Assembly (NCBI GenBank): GCA_947501105.1
Contig: CANMUP010000002.1
Location: forward strand, 124,001 to 188,000
DNA length: 64,000 nucleotides
Reading direction: 5' to 3'
Source of the DNA: an uncultured Flaviramulus sp.
Lineage (GTDB): Bacteria > Bacteroidota > Bacteroidia > Flavobacteriales > Flavobacteriaceae
Positions 44,426 through 53,691 of the stretch are shown here, in pieces (the first letter of the stretch is position 1; each line of letters opens with the position of its first letter). The notes beneath the pieces are model-generated. The model searched no databases. It had not been told where the DNA came from and was given only the letters and a program-made list of their open reading frames with translations. The position numbers and the translations under genes were made by a program.

Positions 44426-45238
44426 TTATTTTAACTCTAGTAATGCCCAAACCGGCTTATGATCGGAAAGGTTTTTTTTCATTTCAAGGATATTACCATC
44501 TATGGCTCTGATTTTAGCCGTATTGTACATAATGTGATCAATGACTTTTCCACTTCCATTTTCTTCTGGTTTTAGCGCATTGTGTGTATTAAGTTTTGTA
44601 CAATCAATACCTAATTCCTTCCAGCTTACATCTAGACCAATATCATTAAACATTTTATGATACTGGTTTACAGTATGAGTATTTGTTGGAATAAAATTAA
44701 AATCGCCTGCAACAACCGCAAACTCCTTGCTTTGTCTTTCTTTCAGATAATTTACAAAGGTCTGGATTTTGTTGTTTGTTTCGTCAAAATGTGCCTGACC
44801 TCTCGTCGCGAAAGGGAAATGAACCGAATAAATTACAAACTCGTAATGGTTAACCTTGATTTTTGCTCGGGTTGCTGAATGAAGGGTATCAGCCATTAAA
44901 ACCTCCTCGTAATCGTATAAAGGTAATCGGCTGGCAATGGTTTTATATTTATCCTTGTGACCAGCAGTGGAATATTTGCCTAACACGATATGATTTAGTC
45001 CCATAACCGAACCAACCTCTTTTGTCCAGTCACCGCCCGGTGCTTCTGAAAAACAAATCACATCAAAATTATAGCCTTTCAACGCCTCACCAATTTCGAT
45101 GGCCGATGCATTTTTACTAAATTCCACATTATAAGCAGCCACTTTTATTTGAATCGCATTTTCTTCCTTATTTTGGGATGATTTATTTCCACATGCGAAG
45201 GCAAGAATAGCCGCAAGTACTAAAAATAGTGTTCTCAT
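44426..45238 (-). CDS. Endonuclease/exonuclease/phosphatase-fold lipoprotein (cargo of module 3)
   Basis: The start at 45238 (MRTLFLVLAA) is preferred: AAAGGAG precedes it and a lipoprotein signal with lipobox ILAFACGN follows. 270 residues. EEP-fold markers: VAAYNVEFSKN, FSEAPG (metal Glu), YSVHFPFATRGQ, VAGDFNFIPTN (GDFN) and the C-terminal LSDHKPVW with the catalytic SDH. Hydrolyses phosphoesters (nucleic acid, sphingolipid or inositol phosphate); which one is unknown. A surface-anchored form suggests nutrient scavenging. It is the single cargo gene of module 3. Confidence 0.85.
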   Translation of the reverse strand: MRTLFLVLAAILAFACGNKSSQNKEENAIQIKVAAYNVEFSKNASAIEIGEALKGYNFDVICFSEAPGGDWTKEVGSVMGLNHIVLGKYSTAGHKDKYKTIASRLPLYDYEEVLMADTLHSATRAKIKVNHYEFVIYSVHFPFATRGQAHFDETNNKIQTFVNYLKERQSKEFAVVAGDFNFIPTNTHTVNQYHKMFNDIGLDVSWKELGIDCTKLNTHNALKPEENGSGKVIDHIMYNTAKIRAIDGNILEMKKNLSDHKPVWALLELK

Positions 45239-45424
45239 ATTTTTAATCTCCTTTAAATATCTAATTTGTAATATGGGCCTAAGCTTACATTGCGTCATTG
45301 ATGAATTAGTATCACCTTCTATTATTTCGTTTGCTCATGCCATTTTTAACGTTTGCCTATGAAAAGTACAGAATTGCTATTACTCTGTATCGTTTATTCA
45401 TGAGGTAAGCATTCTTAAATTAAC

Positions 45425-45532
45425 CACAATGTTTTTCATGTATATGAATCCGTTTTAATACTGAAACAAGTTCAGCACATGTGATTTATATACAACGTTA
45501 AACGAAGCTATCGATTTTTTCTGACAAAGTCA
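45425..45532 (+). repeat. Right end of cargo module 3
   Basis: Same organisation as 25129-25215: hairpin GTATATGAATC (45440-45450) with GATTTATATAC (45483-45493), core GTTAAAC (45497-45503), flank ending GACAAAGTCAA. The loop carries an insertion that contains its own small hairpin, CTGAA with TTCAG (45461-45475). The rest of 45239-45636 has no other recognisable feature. Confidence 0.75.
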
Positions 45533-45605
45533 ATAGTATCAATTCAATTTATCATGTCATTATAAATAATTGTTAACTTACATTTTAAAAGTCCTTTACT
45601 AATTG

Positions 45606-45613
45606 TAAATTTG
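45606..45613 (+). promoter_or_regulatory. Promoter -7 element for yaaA
   Basis: TAAATTTG, 23 bp before the yaaA start codon; no convincing TTG at the expected distance. Confidence 0.45.
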
Positions 45614-45636
45614 GTTTGTTATAAAAAATATTTTCA

Positions 45637-46395
45637 ATGAAACTCGTTTTATCACCAGCAAAGTCTTTAGATTTTGAAAGTAAAATACCAATAAGTAAAA
45701 ACACCGAAGCTTGTTTTTTGAAACAATCTGAACGTTTAAATAAATTGCTTAAAAAGAAATCGGCTAAAAGTTTATCGAAACTTATGAAGATTTCAGATAA
45801 TTTGGGACAATTAAATTATCAACGTAATCAAGATTGGGCACTCCCTTTTACGCCTAAAAATGCTAGACCTGCCGTTTATGCTTTTAGTGGCGATGTATAT
45901 AGAGGCTTAGACGCTTACAATATTCCTGAAGAAAAAATAGAAACGCTTCAAAATACAGTACGTATTATTTCTGGCTTGTATGGTATTTTAAAACCAACCG
46001 ATTTAATTCAGCCTTATCGTTTAGAAATGGGATCAAAATTTCCCGTAGGTAAAAACAAAAACCTATATGAATTTTGGCGTAAAACCATTACTAATGCGTT
46101 AAATGAAGAATTAAATGATGATGAGTTGTTTTTAAATTTAGCAAGTAACGAATACTTTAAAGCTATCGATGCTAAAGCATTAAAAGTGCCAATTATTACT
46201 GCAAGTTTTAAAGACTTTAAGAACGGTGAGTATAAAATGATTATGACGTTTGCTAAACAAGCGCGTGGTTTTATGGCACGTTATGTTATAGATACCAATG
46301 CCGAAACAATTGATGATTTAAAAGCATTTAATTACCAAGGCTATAATTTTAGTGAGCCGATGAGTACAGAAACCGAACTAGTTTTTATAAGATAA
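45637..46395 (+). CDS. yaaA: YaaA family (UPF0246) peroxide-stress protein
   Basis: 252 residues. Family landmarks: LVLSPAKSLDF at the start, PAVYAFSGDVYRGLDA, IISGLYGILKPTDLIQPYRLEMG and ARGFMARYVI near the end. In E. coli YaaA lowers free iron under peroxide stress and binds DNA. First of three plus-strand genes spaced 24 and 0 bp apart. Confidence 0.93.
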   Translation: MKLVLSPAKSLDFESKIPISKNTEACFLKQSERLNKLLKKKSAKSLSKLMKISDNLGQLNYQRNQDWALPFTPKNARPAVYAFSGDVYRGLDAYNIPEEKIETLQNTVRIISGLYGILKPTDLIQPYRLEMGSKFPVGKNKNLYEFWRKTITNALNEELNDDELFLNLASNEYFKAIDAKALKVPIITASFKDFKNGEYKMIMTFAKQARGFMARYVIDTNAETIDDLKAFNYQGYNFSEPMSTETELVFIR

Positions 46396-46419
46396 AATTA
46401 AAACACCAACTAATTTTAA

Positions 46420-47142
46420 ATGTATTATTACTTAATTATCGCACTTCAAGTTTATTGCTTATATCATCTTTACAACAACAGAAATGCATATTATTGGTGG
46501 TTTATAATTCTTTTTTTAGGTCCTATAGGTTGTGTTATCTATTTAATCACTCAAGTTTATAATAAGCGTGATGCAGAAAAAATAACAAGTGAAATAACGC
46601 ATATAATAAACCCAACCAAAAAGATAAAAGATTTAGAAAAACAACTTCAATTTTCAGAATCTTACCAAAACAGAGTTAATTTAGCAGATGCTCTTCTAGA
46701 AAATAAAGACTATAATAACGCTATTTCAAATTACCTTGAAGCTATAGAAGGAAATATGCAAAATGATTTCTATGTGATTAAGCAATTGATTGAAGCCTAT
46801 TTTAACATTGAAGATTGTGAAAGTGTTGTTTTGTATGCTGAAAAAATAAAGGAACATTCAGAATTTAAAAAATCAAGATCACAATTTTTATATGGTTTAG
46901 CATTAGAAAGACTTGGTAAGTTTGATGAAGCCGAAACAAATTTAAGATCCATCGATATTCGTTATTCATTTTATAACGAAAGATTAATATTTGCTAAATT
47001 TTTAATAAGCAGAAAAAAAGAAACTGAGGCCAAAGAAATTCTAGAAGAGATATATACAGAATCTCAACACATGACAAAGCCTAATAAAAGACTTTTTAGA
47101 GTAACAATACAAGAAGTTGAAAAACTATTGCAGGATTTATAA
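46420..47142 (+). CDS. Two-helix membrane anchor plus TPR protein
   Basis: 240 residues. Residues 1-47 form two hydrophobic segments with WWFIILFLGPIGCVIYLI, resembling the N-terminal segment of cardiolipin synthases. Residues about 75-235 hold three or four tetratricopeptide-like repeats (LADALLENKDYNNAISNYLEAI; LYGLALERLGKFDEAETNLRSI). Likely a scaffold at the inner membrane. Adjacent to the DNA glycosylase gene without a gap. Confidence 0.75.
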   Translation: MYYYLIIALQVYCLYHLYNNRNAYYWWFIILFLGPIGCVIYLITQVYNKRDAEKITSEITHIINPTKKIKDLEKQLQFSESYQNRVNLADALLENKDYNNAISNYLEAIEGNMQNDFYVIKQLIEAYFNIEDCESVVLYAEKIKEHSEFKKSRSQFLYGLALERLGKFDEAETNLRSIDIRYSFYNERLIFAKFLISRKKETEAKEILEEIYTESQHMTKPNKRLFRVTIQEVEKLLQDL

Positions 47143-47823
47143 ATGTTTTTCCATAAACATCCATATAAACCTTTTATTCAAAAAAATACTACTAAATTAA
47201 TTGTAGGTACGTTACCACCACCACGATTTTCTACAGGCGAACTTTTAGAGAAAGATGTTAATTTTTGCTACGGAAGTTATTATAATTCGCTTTGGCTGTT
47301 TATTGATAAAATTCATAATTTAAATTTACGATATGATAATTCTGAAGAAGCCATTGAGGAACGTAAGCAGTTTTTAATAAAACAGAAAATTGGAGTTTGC
47401 GATATTGTTGATAGCGCAGAGCGCGAAAAGATAGATGCTTCTGATTTAGGAATGAAAAATATTAAGCTTCGAGATGTTATTGACTATCTAAAACAATACC
47501 CAAATATTGACACTTTATTGTTTACTGGAGGAAATAGTAAAAATGGACCAGAATATTTTTTTAGAAGGCATATTAAAGATTATAATATTAAGTTAGAATT
47601 GGTAAATAATGAAGTCCCAAGAATCCACCAGTTTATCATTCCTAGCGAAGTAGGAGAATCTGTTCAACCTAATAGAACCATTAAAACCGTTTCGTTAACT
47701 TCTGGTTCTGGAGCCGCCAATATTTCAATAAGCAGAATTCCGCTTTACAAACAATTAAAGGCTAAAAACCCAAAATTTAATACTTTCGATTTTAGAGTCT
47801 TGCAGTATCGTGAGTTTTTTTAG
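47143..47823 (+). CDS. Uracil-DNA glycosylase superfamily protein
   Basis: 226 residues. LIVGTLPPPRFS resembles motif A (GxxPG-type) of small UDG families, GSYYNSLW the Mug-like region, and LTSGSGAANISISRI a C-terminal motif of the superfamily. It is not classical Ung. DNA repair is likely; base specificity is unknown. The last 4 bases overlap the convergent M1 peptidase gene. Confidence 0.75.
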   Translation: MFFHKHPYKPFIQKNTTKLIVGTLPPPRFSTGELLEKDVNFCYGSYYNSLWLFIDKIHNLNLRYDNSEEAIEERKQFLIKQKIGVCDIVDSAEREKIDASDLGMKNIKLRDVIDYLKQYPNIDTLLFTGGNSKNGPEYFFRRHIKDYNIKLELVNNEVPRIHQFIIPSEVGESVQPNRTIKTVSLTSGSGAANISISRIPLYKQLKAKNPKFNTFDFRVLQYREFF

Positions 47824-49676
47824 TTTTGGTTATAACCTAATAATGCATCAATTGTATTTGCAGTTACAGCATGATAGTTTGGTCTTGCTTTTTCATAGAT
47901 AGCCAAAGCCTCATCAGTTTTATTATTTCTTTTAAAAGCTTTATAAATGGTTGAAACATACCAGCGTCTGCCTACTTTAATTAAAAAGTCTTCAATTTTT
48001 GTATCAACATTATTTCCGTGGTAATTATGATTTATGGCTTGCTCATACCACACCATTGCTATATAAGAATTGTTTGAATTGGTTAAATTAAAAGCTTCGT
48101 CAATCATTGCTAAATGTTCCGTTTTAATATCACTAGGAAAATTTCTGACAAAATGCACCCACTCTTGAGTCGTCCAATCTTTGGTAAGTGCTTTATCTAC
48201 TGTATTTGTTTTAACAAATTGCTGAATTGTTTTTTCAACTGTTTCAAATTTGTCTGAAGATATAATAGATTGGTTACTTGGCACTCCTGCTTCATAAACC
48301 CACTCATTTGTGTTAAATGTGATGCTATGCTTTTCTAATAAATTTGCATTTAAAAAATCAATAAACTTTTCGGTGTTAATTGTAGAAAACGCATGTGTTT
48401 GAAAATAGTTTTTTAAGAAGATATCAAATTTTTCACGACCTACAGTTTCTTCTAAAGTCCTTAAAAATAAATACCCTTTATCATAAGCAATGCTATTCAT
48501 ACCATCATCTGGGTTTCTATCTTTCAAGTTAAGTTTTAACTTAGTATCGTTTGGAGCATCTTTAAAGCCTTCTAATTCTTCTTCTAAATCTTGTCTTCCA
48601 ATTTTCGCTAGCATGTTTGCTCTATCTTTTCCGTAAAGGGCTTCCATAATACGCATCTCAAAATATACAGTAAACCCTTCATTTAACCAGAAATCATTCC
48701 AAGTAGCATTGGTAACTAAATTTCCTGACCAAGAATGAGCTAATTCATGAGCAATAAGCGATGTTAAACTTTTATCGCCAGCAATTACAGTAGGAGTCGC
48801 AAAAGTTAATCGCGGATTTTCCATGCCTCCAAAAGGAAAACTAGGAGGCAATACAATCACATCAAATTGCTCCCATGCATATTTTCCGTATAATTTTTCG
48901 GCAGAAGCAACCATATTTTCCATATCCGAAAACTCATAATGTGCTTTATCTAGTATAGATTTTTCGGCATAAATACCTGTTCTGTCACTTATAGCCTTAT
49001 AATCAAAATCTCCAACAGCAAGCGCAATTAAATATGGAGAAATTGGCTGTACCATTTTAAAAGTATATGCTCCGTTAGGTATTTTAGCCTTTGGATTTTC
49101 AGCACTCATAACTGCCATTAAGTAATTAGGGATTTGAACTTTGGCGTTATAAGTAATTCTAATTTGAGGACTATCCTGAATAGGAATCCACGTTCTAGTT
49201 AAAATAGCTTGACCCTGTGTGAATAAAAAAGGATGTTTTTTATCTGCTGTTTGTTGTGGGTTTAGCCATTGTAAGGCTTCTGTTTTATGTGTTGTTTTAT
49301 AAAAAACAGTAATGCGTTTAGTGTTCTTCTTGATTTCAATTTTTAAAGGGTTTCCTAACTGTTCATCAAAATCACCTAAAGAAAAAGGGGTGTCATTGCC
49401 ATCTGCTTGAACATTTTCAATATCTAAGAATTTTGAATCAAGAATTATTTCTGATGCATCATTATTATTAATTAAATACGAAGCTTTACCATGTATAATT
49501 TCATTATCAAAGTCTACATTAATATCCAAATCTAAATGCTTAATAACAGCATCATTTGGTTGCGAAAAAGAATGTGATTCTTCTATGTAACTTGGCATAG
49601 ATTCATTTTTATTATTGTTAGAACAACTCGAAATAAAGAGTGTTAAACATACTAATAGCAACAACGTTTTTTTCAT
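47820..49676 (-). CDS. M1-family aminopeptidase, lipoprotein
   Basis: The start at 49676 (MKKTLLLL) gives a lipoprotein signal with lipobox LFISSCSNN. 618 residues. Exopeptidase motif FGGMENPRLTF, zinc site HELAHSW with the third ligand E in NDFWLNEGFTVYFE, and a catalytic Tyr region further on. C-terminal helical domain as in leukotriene A4 hydrolase-type M1 enzymes (NTNEWVYEAGVPSN). Cleaves N-terminal residues from peptides in the envelope. Confidence 0.93.
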   Translation of the reverse strand: MKKTLLLLVCLTLFISSCSNNNKNESMPSYIEESHSFSQPNDAVIKHLDLDINVDFDNEIIHGKASYLINNNDASEIILDSKFLDIENVQADGNDTPFSLGDFDEQLGNPLKIEIKKNTKRITVFYKTTHKTEALQWLNPQQTADKKHPFLFTQGQAILTRTWIPIQDSPQIRITYNAKVQIPNYLMAVMSAENPKAKIPNGAYTFKMVQPISPYLIALAVGDFDYKAISDRTGIYAEKSILDKAHYEFSDMENMVASAEKLYGKYAWEQFDVIVLPPSFPFGGMENPRLTFATPTVIAGDKSLTSLIAHELAHSWSGNLVTNATWNDFWLNEGFTVYFEMRIMEALYGKDRANMLAKIGRQDLEEELEGFKDAPNDTKLKLNLKDRNPDDGMNSIAYDKGYLFLRTLEETVGREKFDIFLKNYFQTHAFSTINTEKFIDFLNANLLEKHSITFNTNEWVYEAGVPSNQSIISSDKFETVEKTIQQFVKTNTVDKALTKDWTTQEWVHFVRNFPSDIKTEHLAMIDEAFNLTNSNNSYIAMVWYEQAINHNYHGNNVDTKIEDFLIKVGRRWYVSTIYKAFKRNNKTDEALAIYEKARPNYHAVTANTIDALLGYNQN

Positions 49677-49853
49677 AATCAATTTAAAAATAATAAGTAG
49701 GAGCGAAGTTAATCGTTTTTGTTTTAAAACCAAGAATTAAAAGGACATGGAGAAAATAAGATGTACATTTGCGCTTAATTAAAAGAGGTGGTATGTAATT
49801 TATAGATTGTCATCTCAAAAACGCTCGATTTAGAGCTTTATCAAACAATTTAT

Positions 49854-51158
49854 ATGTCATTTAACTCTTTAGGCTTATCTGAAGCCTTGCTAAAAGCTAT
49901 TAGCAAAAAAGGATATACAACCCCAAGTCCTATACAACAAAAAGCGATTCCACCAATTTTAGAAGGAAAAGATGTTTTAGCTTCTGCACAAACAGGAACA
50001 GGAAAAACAGCAGGTTTTACCTTACCGCTTTTGCATATACTCTCTGAAAACCCAAAAGCAAAGTACAGACCCATACGTGCTTTAATTTTAACACCAACAC
50101 GAGAGTTAGCTGCTCAAGTTTATGCTAATGTTAGAGAGTATAGTGAGTTTTTAAATTTGCGAAGTGCCGTTATTTTTGGAGGTGTAAATCAAAAACCACA
50201 AGTAGCAACTATTCGCCAAGGAATTGATATTTTAGTAGCTACGCCTGGGCGTTTAATAGATTTGGAAAACCAAGGATTATTATCTTTAAAACGGATTGAA
50301 ATTTTGGTTTTAGATGAAGCGGACCGTATGTTGGATATGGGTTTTTTACGAGATATAGAGCGTATTATGAGAATGATGCCAGCTAAGCGTCAAAATTTGA
50401 TGTTTTCGGCTACCTTTTCTAAAGATATTAGAAAATTAGCTCATGGTATTTTAAATCATCCTGTGCAGGTAGAAGCAACTCCAGAAAATACGACAGTAGA
50501 TGCCATAAGTCAGAAAGTATATCGTGTTGCAAAAGGGTTAAAAACGAATTTGATTATCAAGCTTATTTCTGATGATAATTGGAAGCAAGTATTGGTTTTT
50601 ACACGGACTAAACATGGCGCAAATAAGCTTTGCAAAAAAATGATTAGTTCGGGTATTACCGCAGCGGCTATTCATGGAAATAAAAGTCAAGGCGCAAGAA
50701 CCAAAGCATTGGCAGGTTTTAAAAATGGAAGTGTACGTGTTTTGGTTGCTACCGATATTGCAGCTCGTGGTTTAGATATCCCATTATTACCTCATGTCAT
50801 AAACTTTGAATTGCCTAATATTTCTGAAGATTATGTACACAGAATAGGTAGAACGGGTAGAGCTGGAGCTAGTGGAGAAGCTATATCATTAGTAAGTGCA
50901 GATGAAACAACATATTTACGAGATATTGAAAAGTTAGTTGGAATGAAGTTGCCTGTAGAAATTGTTGAAGGGTTTGAACCAGACCCAAATGCATCTACAG
51001 AGCCTATAAAACCAGGCCAAAACCGTTCTAGAAATTCTAGGAATAGGAATAATAATAATCGTAATTCTAATTCTAATCAATCTAATAGAGATCGAAATAA
51101 TTCTAATAGAAGACCAAAACGGAACAATAAAAAGAAGTTTAACGACCGAAGAAATTAG
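49854..51158 (+). CDS. rhlE: DEAD-box RNA helicase, RhlE type
   Basis: 434 residues. Q motif ([13 protein letters not shown]), [52 protein letters not shown] and [10 protein letters not shown] all present. The C-terminal about 45 residues are a low-complexity Arg/Asn-rich tail, common in RhlE proteins and likely RNA-binding. Acts in ribosome assembly or RNA turnover. Confidence 0.94.
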   Translation: MSFNSLGLSEALLKAISKKGYTTPSPIQQKAIPPILEGKDVLASAQTGTGKTAGFTLPLLHILSENPKAKYRPIRALILTPTRELAAQVYANVREYSEFLNLRSAVIFGGVNQKPQVATIRQGIDILVATPGRLIDLENQGLLSLKRIEILVLDEADRMLDMGFLRDIERIMRMMPAKRQNLMFSATFSKDIRKLAHGILNHPVQVEATPENTTVDAISQKVYRVAKGLKTNLIIKLISDDNWKQVLVFTRTKHGANKLCKKMISSGITAAAIHGNKSQGARTKALAGFKNGSVRVLVATDIAARGLDIPLLPHVINFELPNISEDYVHRIGRTGRAGASGEAISLVSADETTYLRDIEKLVGMKLPVEIVEGFEPDPNASTEPIKPGQNRSRNSRNRNNNNRNSNSNQSNRDRNNSNRRPKRNNKKKFNDRRN

Positions 51159-51163
51159 AGGTG

Positions 51164-51373
51164 ATGCGAACAATTCTAAAGAAAAAAATCATTGAAGTTT
51201 GTAATCGTAAGATTGAGCAAAAAGGAATCAATGTAGGATTATCCTTTTATGCTTTTTTTGCGAATAAAAATGATGATCCAGAATTGCTTATGGAAGCTGC
51301 AACTTGGTGGATTATGGAACATAAGTTAGATCATTTTGAAAAGGCTATAAAAATTAAAGAATTAGTAGAGTAG
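51164..51373 (+). CDS. Small conserved protein of unknown function (DUF6500-like)
   Basis: 69 residues from the ATG at 51164 (a GTG directly precedes). The pattern [30 protein letters not shown] is strongly conserved-looking; I believe it belongs to DUF6500 but cannot check. It starts 5 bp after the helicase stop, so it is co-transcribed. Confidence 0.65.
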   Translation: MRTILKKKIIEVCNRKIEQKGINVGLSFYAFFANKNDDPELLMEAATWWIMEHKLDHFEKAIKIKELVE

Positions 51374-51382
51374 ATTGTTTTT

Positions 51383-51454
51383 GTCTCCTCGAGTGCAGTC
51401 GAGGGGTTAATATTATAAATCATTTAAGAAGGTCTCGACTGCGCTCGACCAGAC
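51383..51454. repeat. Inverted repeat TCGAG.GCAGTCGAG
   Basis: TCGAGTGCAGTCGAG (about 51389-51403) pairs with CTCGACTGCGCTCGA (about 51434-51448), outer GTCT with AGAC, loop about 30 bases. GTCTCGACTGCGCTCGACC is a motif I know from flavobacterial intergenic repeats. It fills the gap before the VF530 gene and could act as a terminator in either direction. Confidence 0.7.
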
Positions 51455-51459
51455 AGCTT

Positions 51460-51684
51460 ATGGAATCTCAACCAAATAACCCATTACATGGTGTAAAATT
51501 AGAGCAAATTATAAACGATTTGGTAGCTCACTATGGTTGGGAATATATGGGTTATACCATTAAAATTAAATGCTTTACTGATAATCCATCGGTAAAATCT
51601 AGTTTGAAATTTTTAAGACGCACACCTTGGGCACGTACTAAAGTAGAGAACATGTATTTAAATATGTTGAAGAAACAAAAATAA
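51460..51684 (+). CDS. VF530-family small protein
   Basis: 74 residues. [57 protein letters not shown] matches the VF530 (DUF2132) family, small proteins annotated as double-stranded-DNA binding. Function untested here. Confidence 0.85.
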   Translation: MESQPNNPLHGVKLEQIINDLVAHYGWEYMGYTIKIKCFTDNPSVKSSLKFLRRTPWARTKVENMYLNMLKKQK

Positions 51685-51690
51685 GTAGTT

Positions 51691-52143
51691 TTAGCTTAAT
51701 TGTCGTAAACCTTCATAAACTACAATACCAACTGCATTGGCAAGATTTAAACTTCTAACATGCTTGCTGTATAAAGGAATTTTATAAAGCTGATTTATAT
51801 GTGCTTCGATTATTGGTTTTGGTAAACCAATAGATTCCTTTCCGAAGATTAAAAACATATTGCTTTCAAAAGGAATATCCCAATGGTTTTTTGTTCCATG
51901 ACTTGATAAAAAAGCCATGTTTGCGTTTTTGTTTTTTAAGAAAAAATCTTCAGTGTTTTCATAATATGTAATTTGTAGATGCTTCCAATAATCTAACCCA
52001 GCGCGTTTTAATCGTGTATCGTTAATTTCAAACCCAAATGGTTTTACTAGATGTAAATGACAACCTGAGCCTAAAGCTAATCGGCCTATATTCCCAGTGT
52101 TATTAGGTATTTCGGGTTCTATTAAAACAATGTTTAAAAGCAT
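51691..52143 (-). CDS. trmL: tRNA (cytidine(34)-2'-O)-methyltransferase
   Basis: 150 residues, SPOUT fold. NIVLIEPEIPNNTGNIGRLALGSGCHLHLVKP at the start, FGKESIGLP and SLNLANAVGIVVYEGLRQ forming the knot. Methylates the wobble base of tRNA-Leu. Its start overlaps the DUF805 stop by one base; this puts it at the 3' end of the trp transcription unit. Confidence 0.93.
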   Translation of the reverse strand: MLLNIVLIEPEIPNNTGNIGRLALGSGCHLHLVKPFGFEINDTRLKRAGLDYWKHLQITYYENTEDFFLKNKNANMAFLSSHGTKNHWDIPFESNMFLIFGKESIGLPKPIIEAHINQLYKIPLYSKHVRSLNLANAVGIVVYEGLRQLS

Positions 52144-52559
52144 TAGTCTTCTAGTAAAGGTTTTCCAATATCATCTATTTCATCATCTTCATATAGCCTT
52201 TTTGGGTCAGGACCATATTGGTTAGAACCAGTATCTCCATCTGTACAAACTAAAATTAAATACCAAATTCTGCCAATTATGGGTATTAAATTAACAAAGA
52301 AATAGCCTCCGCTTTTTCCTGTGTCATGTAGTCGCCTAACATTTACTGCTAACCATGGAATTAGAGTTGCGACAGAAAATATAGTGAAGAATGTGAATCC
52401 CCATGTAAAGCCTAAGTATTCTTCAGTGTATTCTGCCAAAATACTAATAGAGATTACAATGATTGACCAAAACAACGCATACATCCAGTATTCTTGTCGT
52501 CTGGCTCTACCCGAAAAATTAGCATAGTTTTCAATTAATACTTTTTTAAACCATTTCAT
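52143..52559 (-). CDS. DUF805 membrane protein
   Basis: 138 residues with three or four membrane helices. The family motif GRARRQEYWMYALF and RRLHDTGKSGGYFF are clear. Function unknown. It lies 4 bp behind trpA and overlaps trmL, so both genes may be read through from the trp operon. Confidence 0.85.
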   Translation of the reverse strand: MKWFKKVLIENYANFSGRARRQEYWMYALFWSIIVISISILAEYTEEYLGFTWGFTFFTIFSVATLIPWLAVNVRRLHDTGKSGGYFFVNLIPIIGRIWYLILVCTDGDTGSNQYGPDPKRLYEDDEIDDIGKPLLED

Positions 52560-52563
52560 ACAC

Positions 52564-53328
52564 CTAATTTAATATGGTTTTTGTAAAATCATCAATAGAG
52601 TTTATACCTTTATTAGTGACATGCTTTACAAAAGCGCTACCAATAATAGCACCTTTTGCATATTGTGTAGCTTGAGTAAAGGTTTCATTATTACTAATGC
52701 CAAAACCAACTATTTGAGGATTGTTTAGGTTCATTTTTGCAATACGCTCAAAATATTGAGTTTGCTCTTCTCCAAACCCAGATTGTGCCCCAGTAGTACT
52801 TGCGCTACTAACCATATAAATAAATCCGTTTGAAATAGAATCTATATAACGTATACGATCATCACTGGTTTGCGGAGTTATTAAAAACACATTGATAAGG
52901 CCATATTTTTCAAAAATGGCTTGATATTTTTCGTGATATACATCTACTGGTAAATCAGGAATAATTAAACCATCAATACCAATCTCTTGACATTTTTCGC
53001 AAAAAGCTTCTACACCATATTGAAACATAGGATTAAAATATCCCATGATGATTAATGGAATATTAACCGATTTCCTGATATCTTTCAATTGAGTAAAAAG
53101 AACTTCTGTAGTCATACCATTTTTTAAAGCTTGTGTTGAGCTTGCTTGAATAGTAGGTCCGTCAGCTAAAGGATCGCTAAAAGGTAAACCTATTTCAATC
53201 ATATCAACATCATTCTTTTCTAAATCTTTAATGATTGAAACGGTATCGTTGATATTTGGATAACCTGCTGTAAAATATATAGAAAGAAGTTTTTTGTCTT
53301 TTTTTAATTTTTGATTTATTCTATTCAT
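52564..53328 (-). CDS. trpA: Tryptophan synthase alpha subunit
   Basis: Cleaves indole-3-glycerol phosphate to indole. I prefer the start at 53328 (MNRINQKL): the longer frame from 53340 begins within a palindromic repeat that is also present elsewhere. 254 residues. Catalytic Glu in MIEIGLPFSDPLADGP (E and D), and GFGISN and SAFV for phosphate binding. Last enzyme gene of the trp operon, 351 bp behind the trpF-trpB fusion. Confidence 0.94.
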   Translation of the reverse strand: MNRINQKLKKDKKLLSIYFTAGYPNINDTVSIIKDLEKNDVDMIEIGLPFSDPLADGPTIQASSTQALKNGMTTEVLFTQLKDIRKSVNIPLIIMGYFNPMFQYGVEAFCEKCQEIGIDGLIIPDLPVDVYHEKYQAIFEKYGLINVFLITPQTSDDRIRYIDSISNGFIYMVSSASTTGAQSGFGEEQTQYFERIAKMNLNNPQIVGFGISNNETFTQATQYAKGAIIGSAFVKHVTNKGINSIDDFTKTILN

Positions 53329-53337
53329 TTCTTCTGT

Positions 53338-53560
53338 CATTCCTGCGAAAGCAGGAATCTGTTTTTAATTATTTTTTTATTTCTGTTCATTTTGTCTTGA
53401 TACAAAACGAACCAAAAAATCAAATCAAAATTAGGAAATTGCTAAAGCATCATTCACTTTCGGAATTTTCGCGCTTGAAGCTGTGCTTCGCATCTGCATT
53501 CCTTCGTTCACTATTTCTTGAATTTTGATGATTCCGACTTTGTCGGAACTTCAAGTTTGA
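53338..53560. repeat. Intergenic repeat family 3, copy a, with CATTCCTGCG hairpin
   Basis: CATTCCTGCG...GCAGGAATC hairpin (53338-53359) is followed by the core TTTCTGTTCATTTTGTCTTG at 53380 and AAAACGAACC. The stretch then runs through GCTTGAAGCTGTGCTTCGCA to a closing hairpin TTCCGAC/GTCGGAA. Copy b (56373-56540) matches it over its length. The remainder of the 53341-53691 gap is a family 2 repeat. Confidence 0.8.
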
Positions 53561-53602
53561 TTAATATTTATTGTTCCTATTGTTAAATTTTTAATTCTGT
53601 TT

Positions 53603-53686
53603 TGCGTTAGGGATTGTAGCAGCATCCTTTTTTGATTTTTCTTCAAAAAAGATATAGCGAAAAGCCCGACCCTTGTGGTAACGCCC
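53603..53686 (-). repeat. Palindromic repeat, family 2, copy 2
   Basis: On the minus strand it runs from GGGCGTTACCACAAGGGTCG to CAATCCCTAACGCAA, 84 bp, uninterrupted. It begins 5 bp after the stop of the trpF-trpB fusion in that gene's own direction. The short palindromic middle (AAAAAAGAT/ATCAAAAAAG) may act as terminator. Confidence 0.8.
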
Positions 53687-53691
53687 ATAAT

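Noticed and set aside
2054-45503. The three cargo modules as ordinary insertion sequences
   Set aside because: No transposase frame lies between the ends, and the cargo genes are unrelated to one another.
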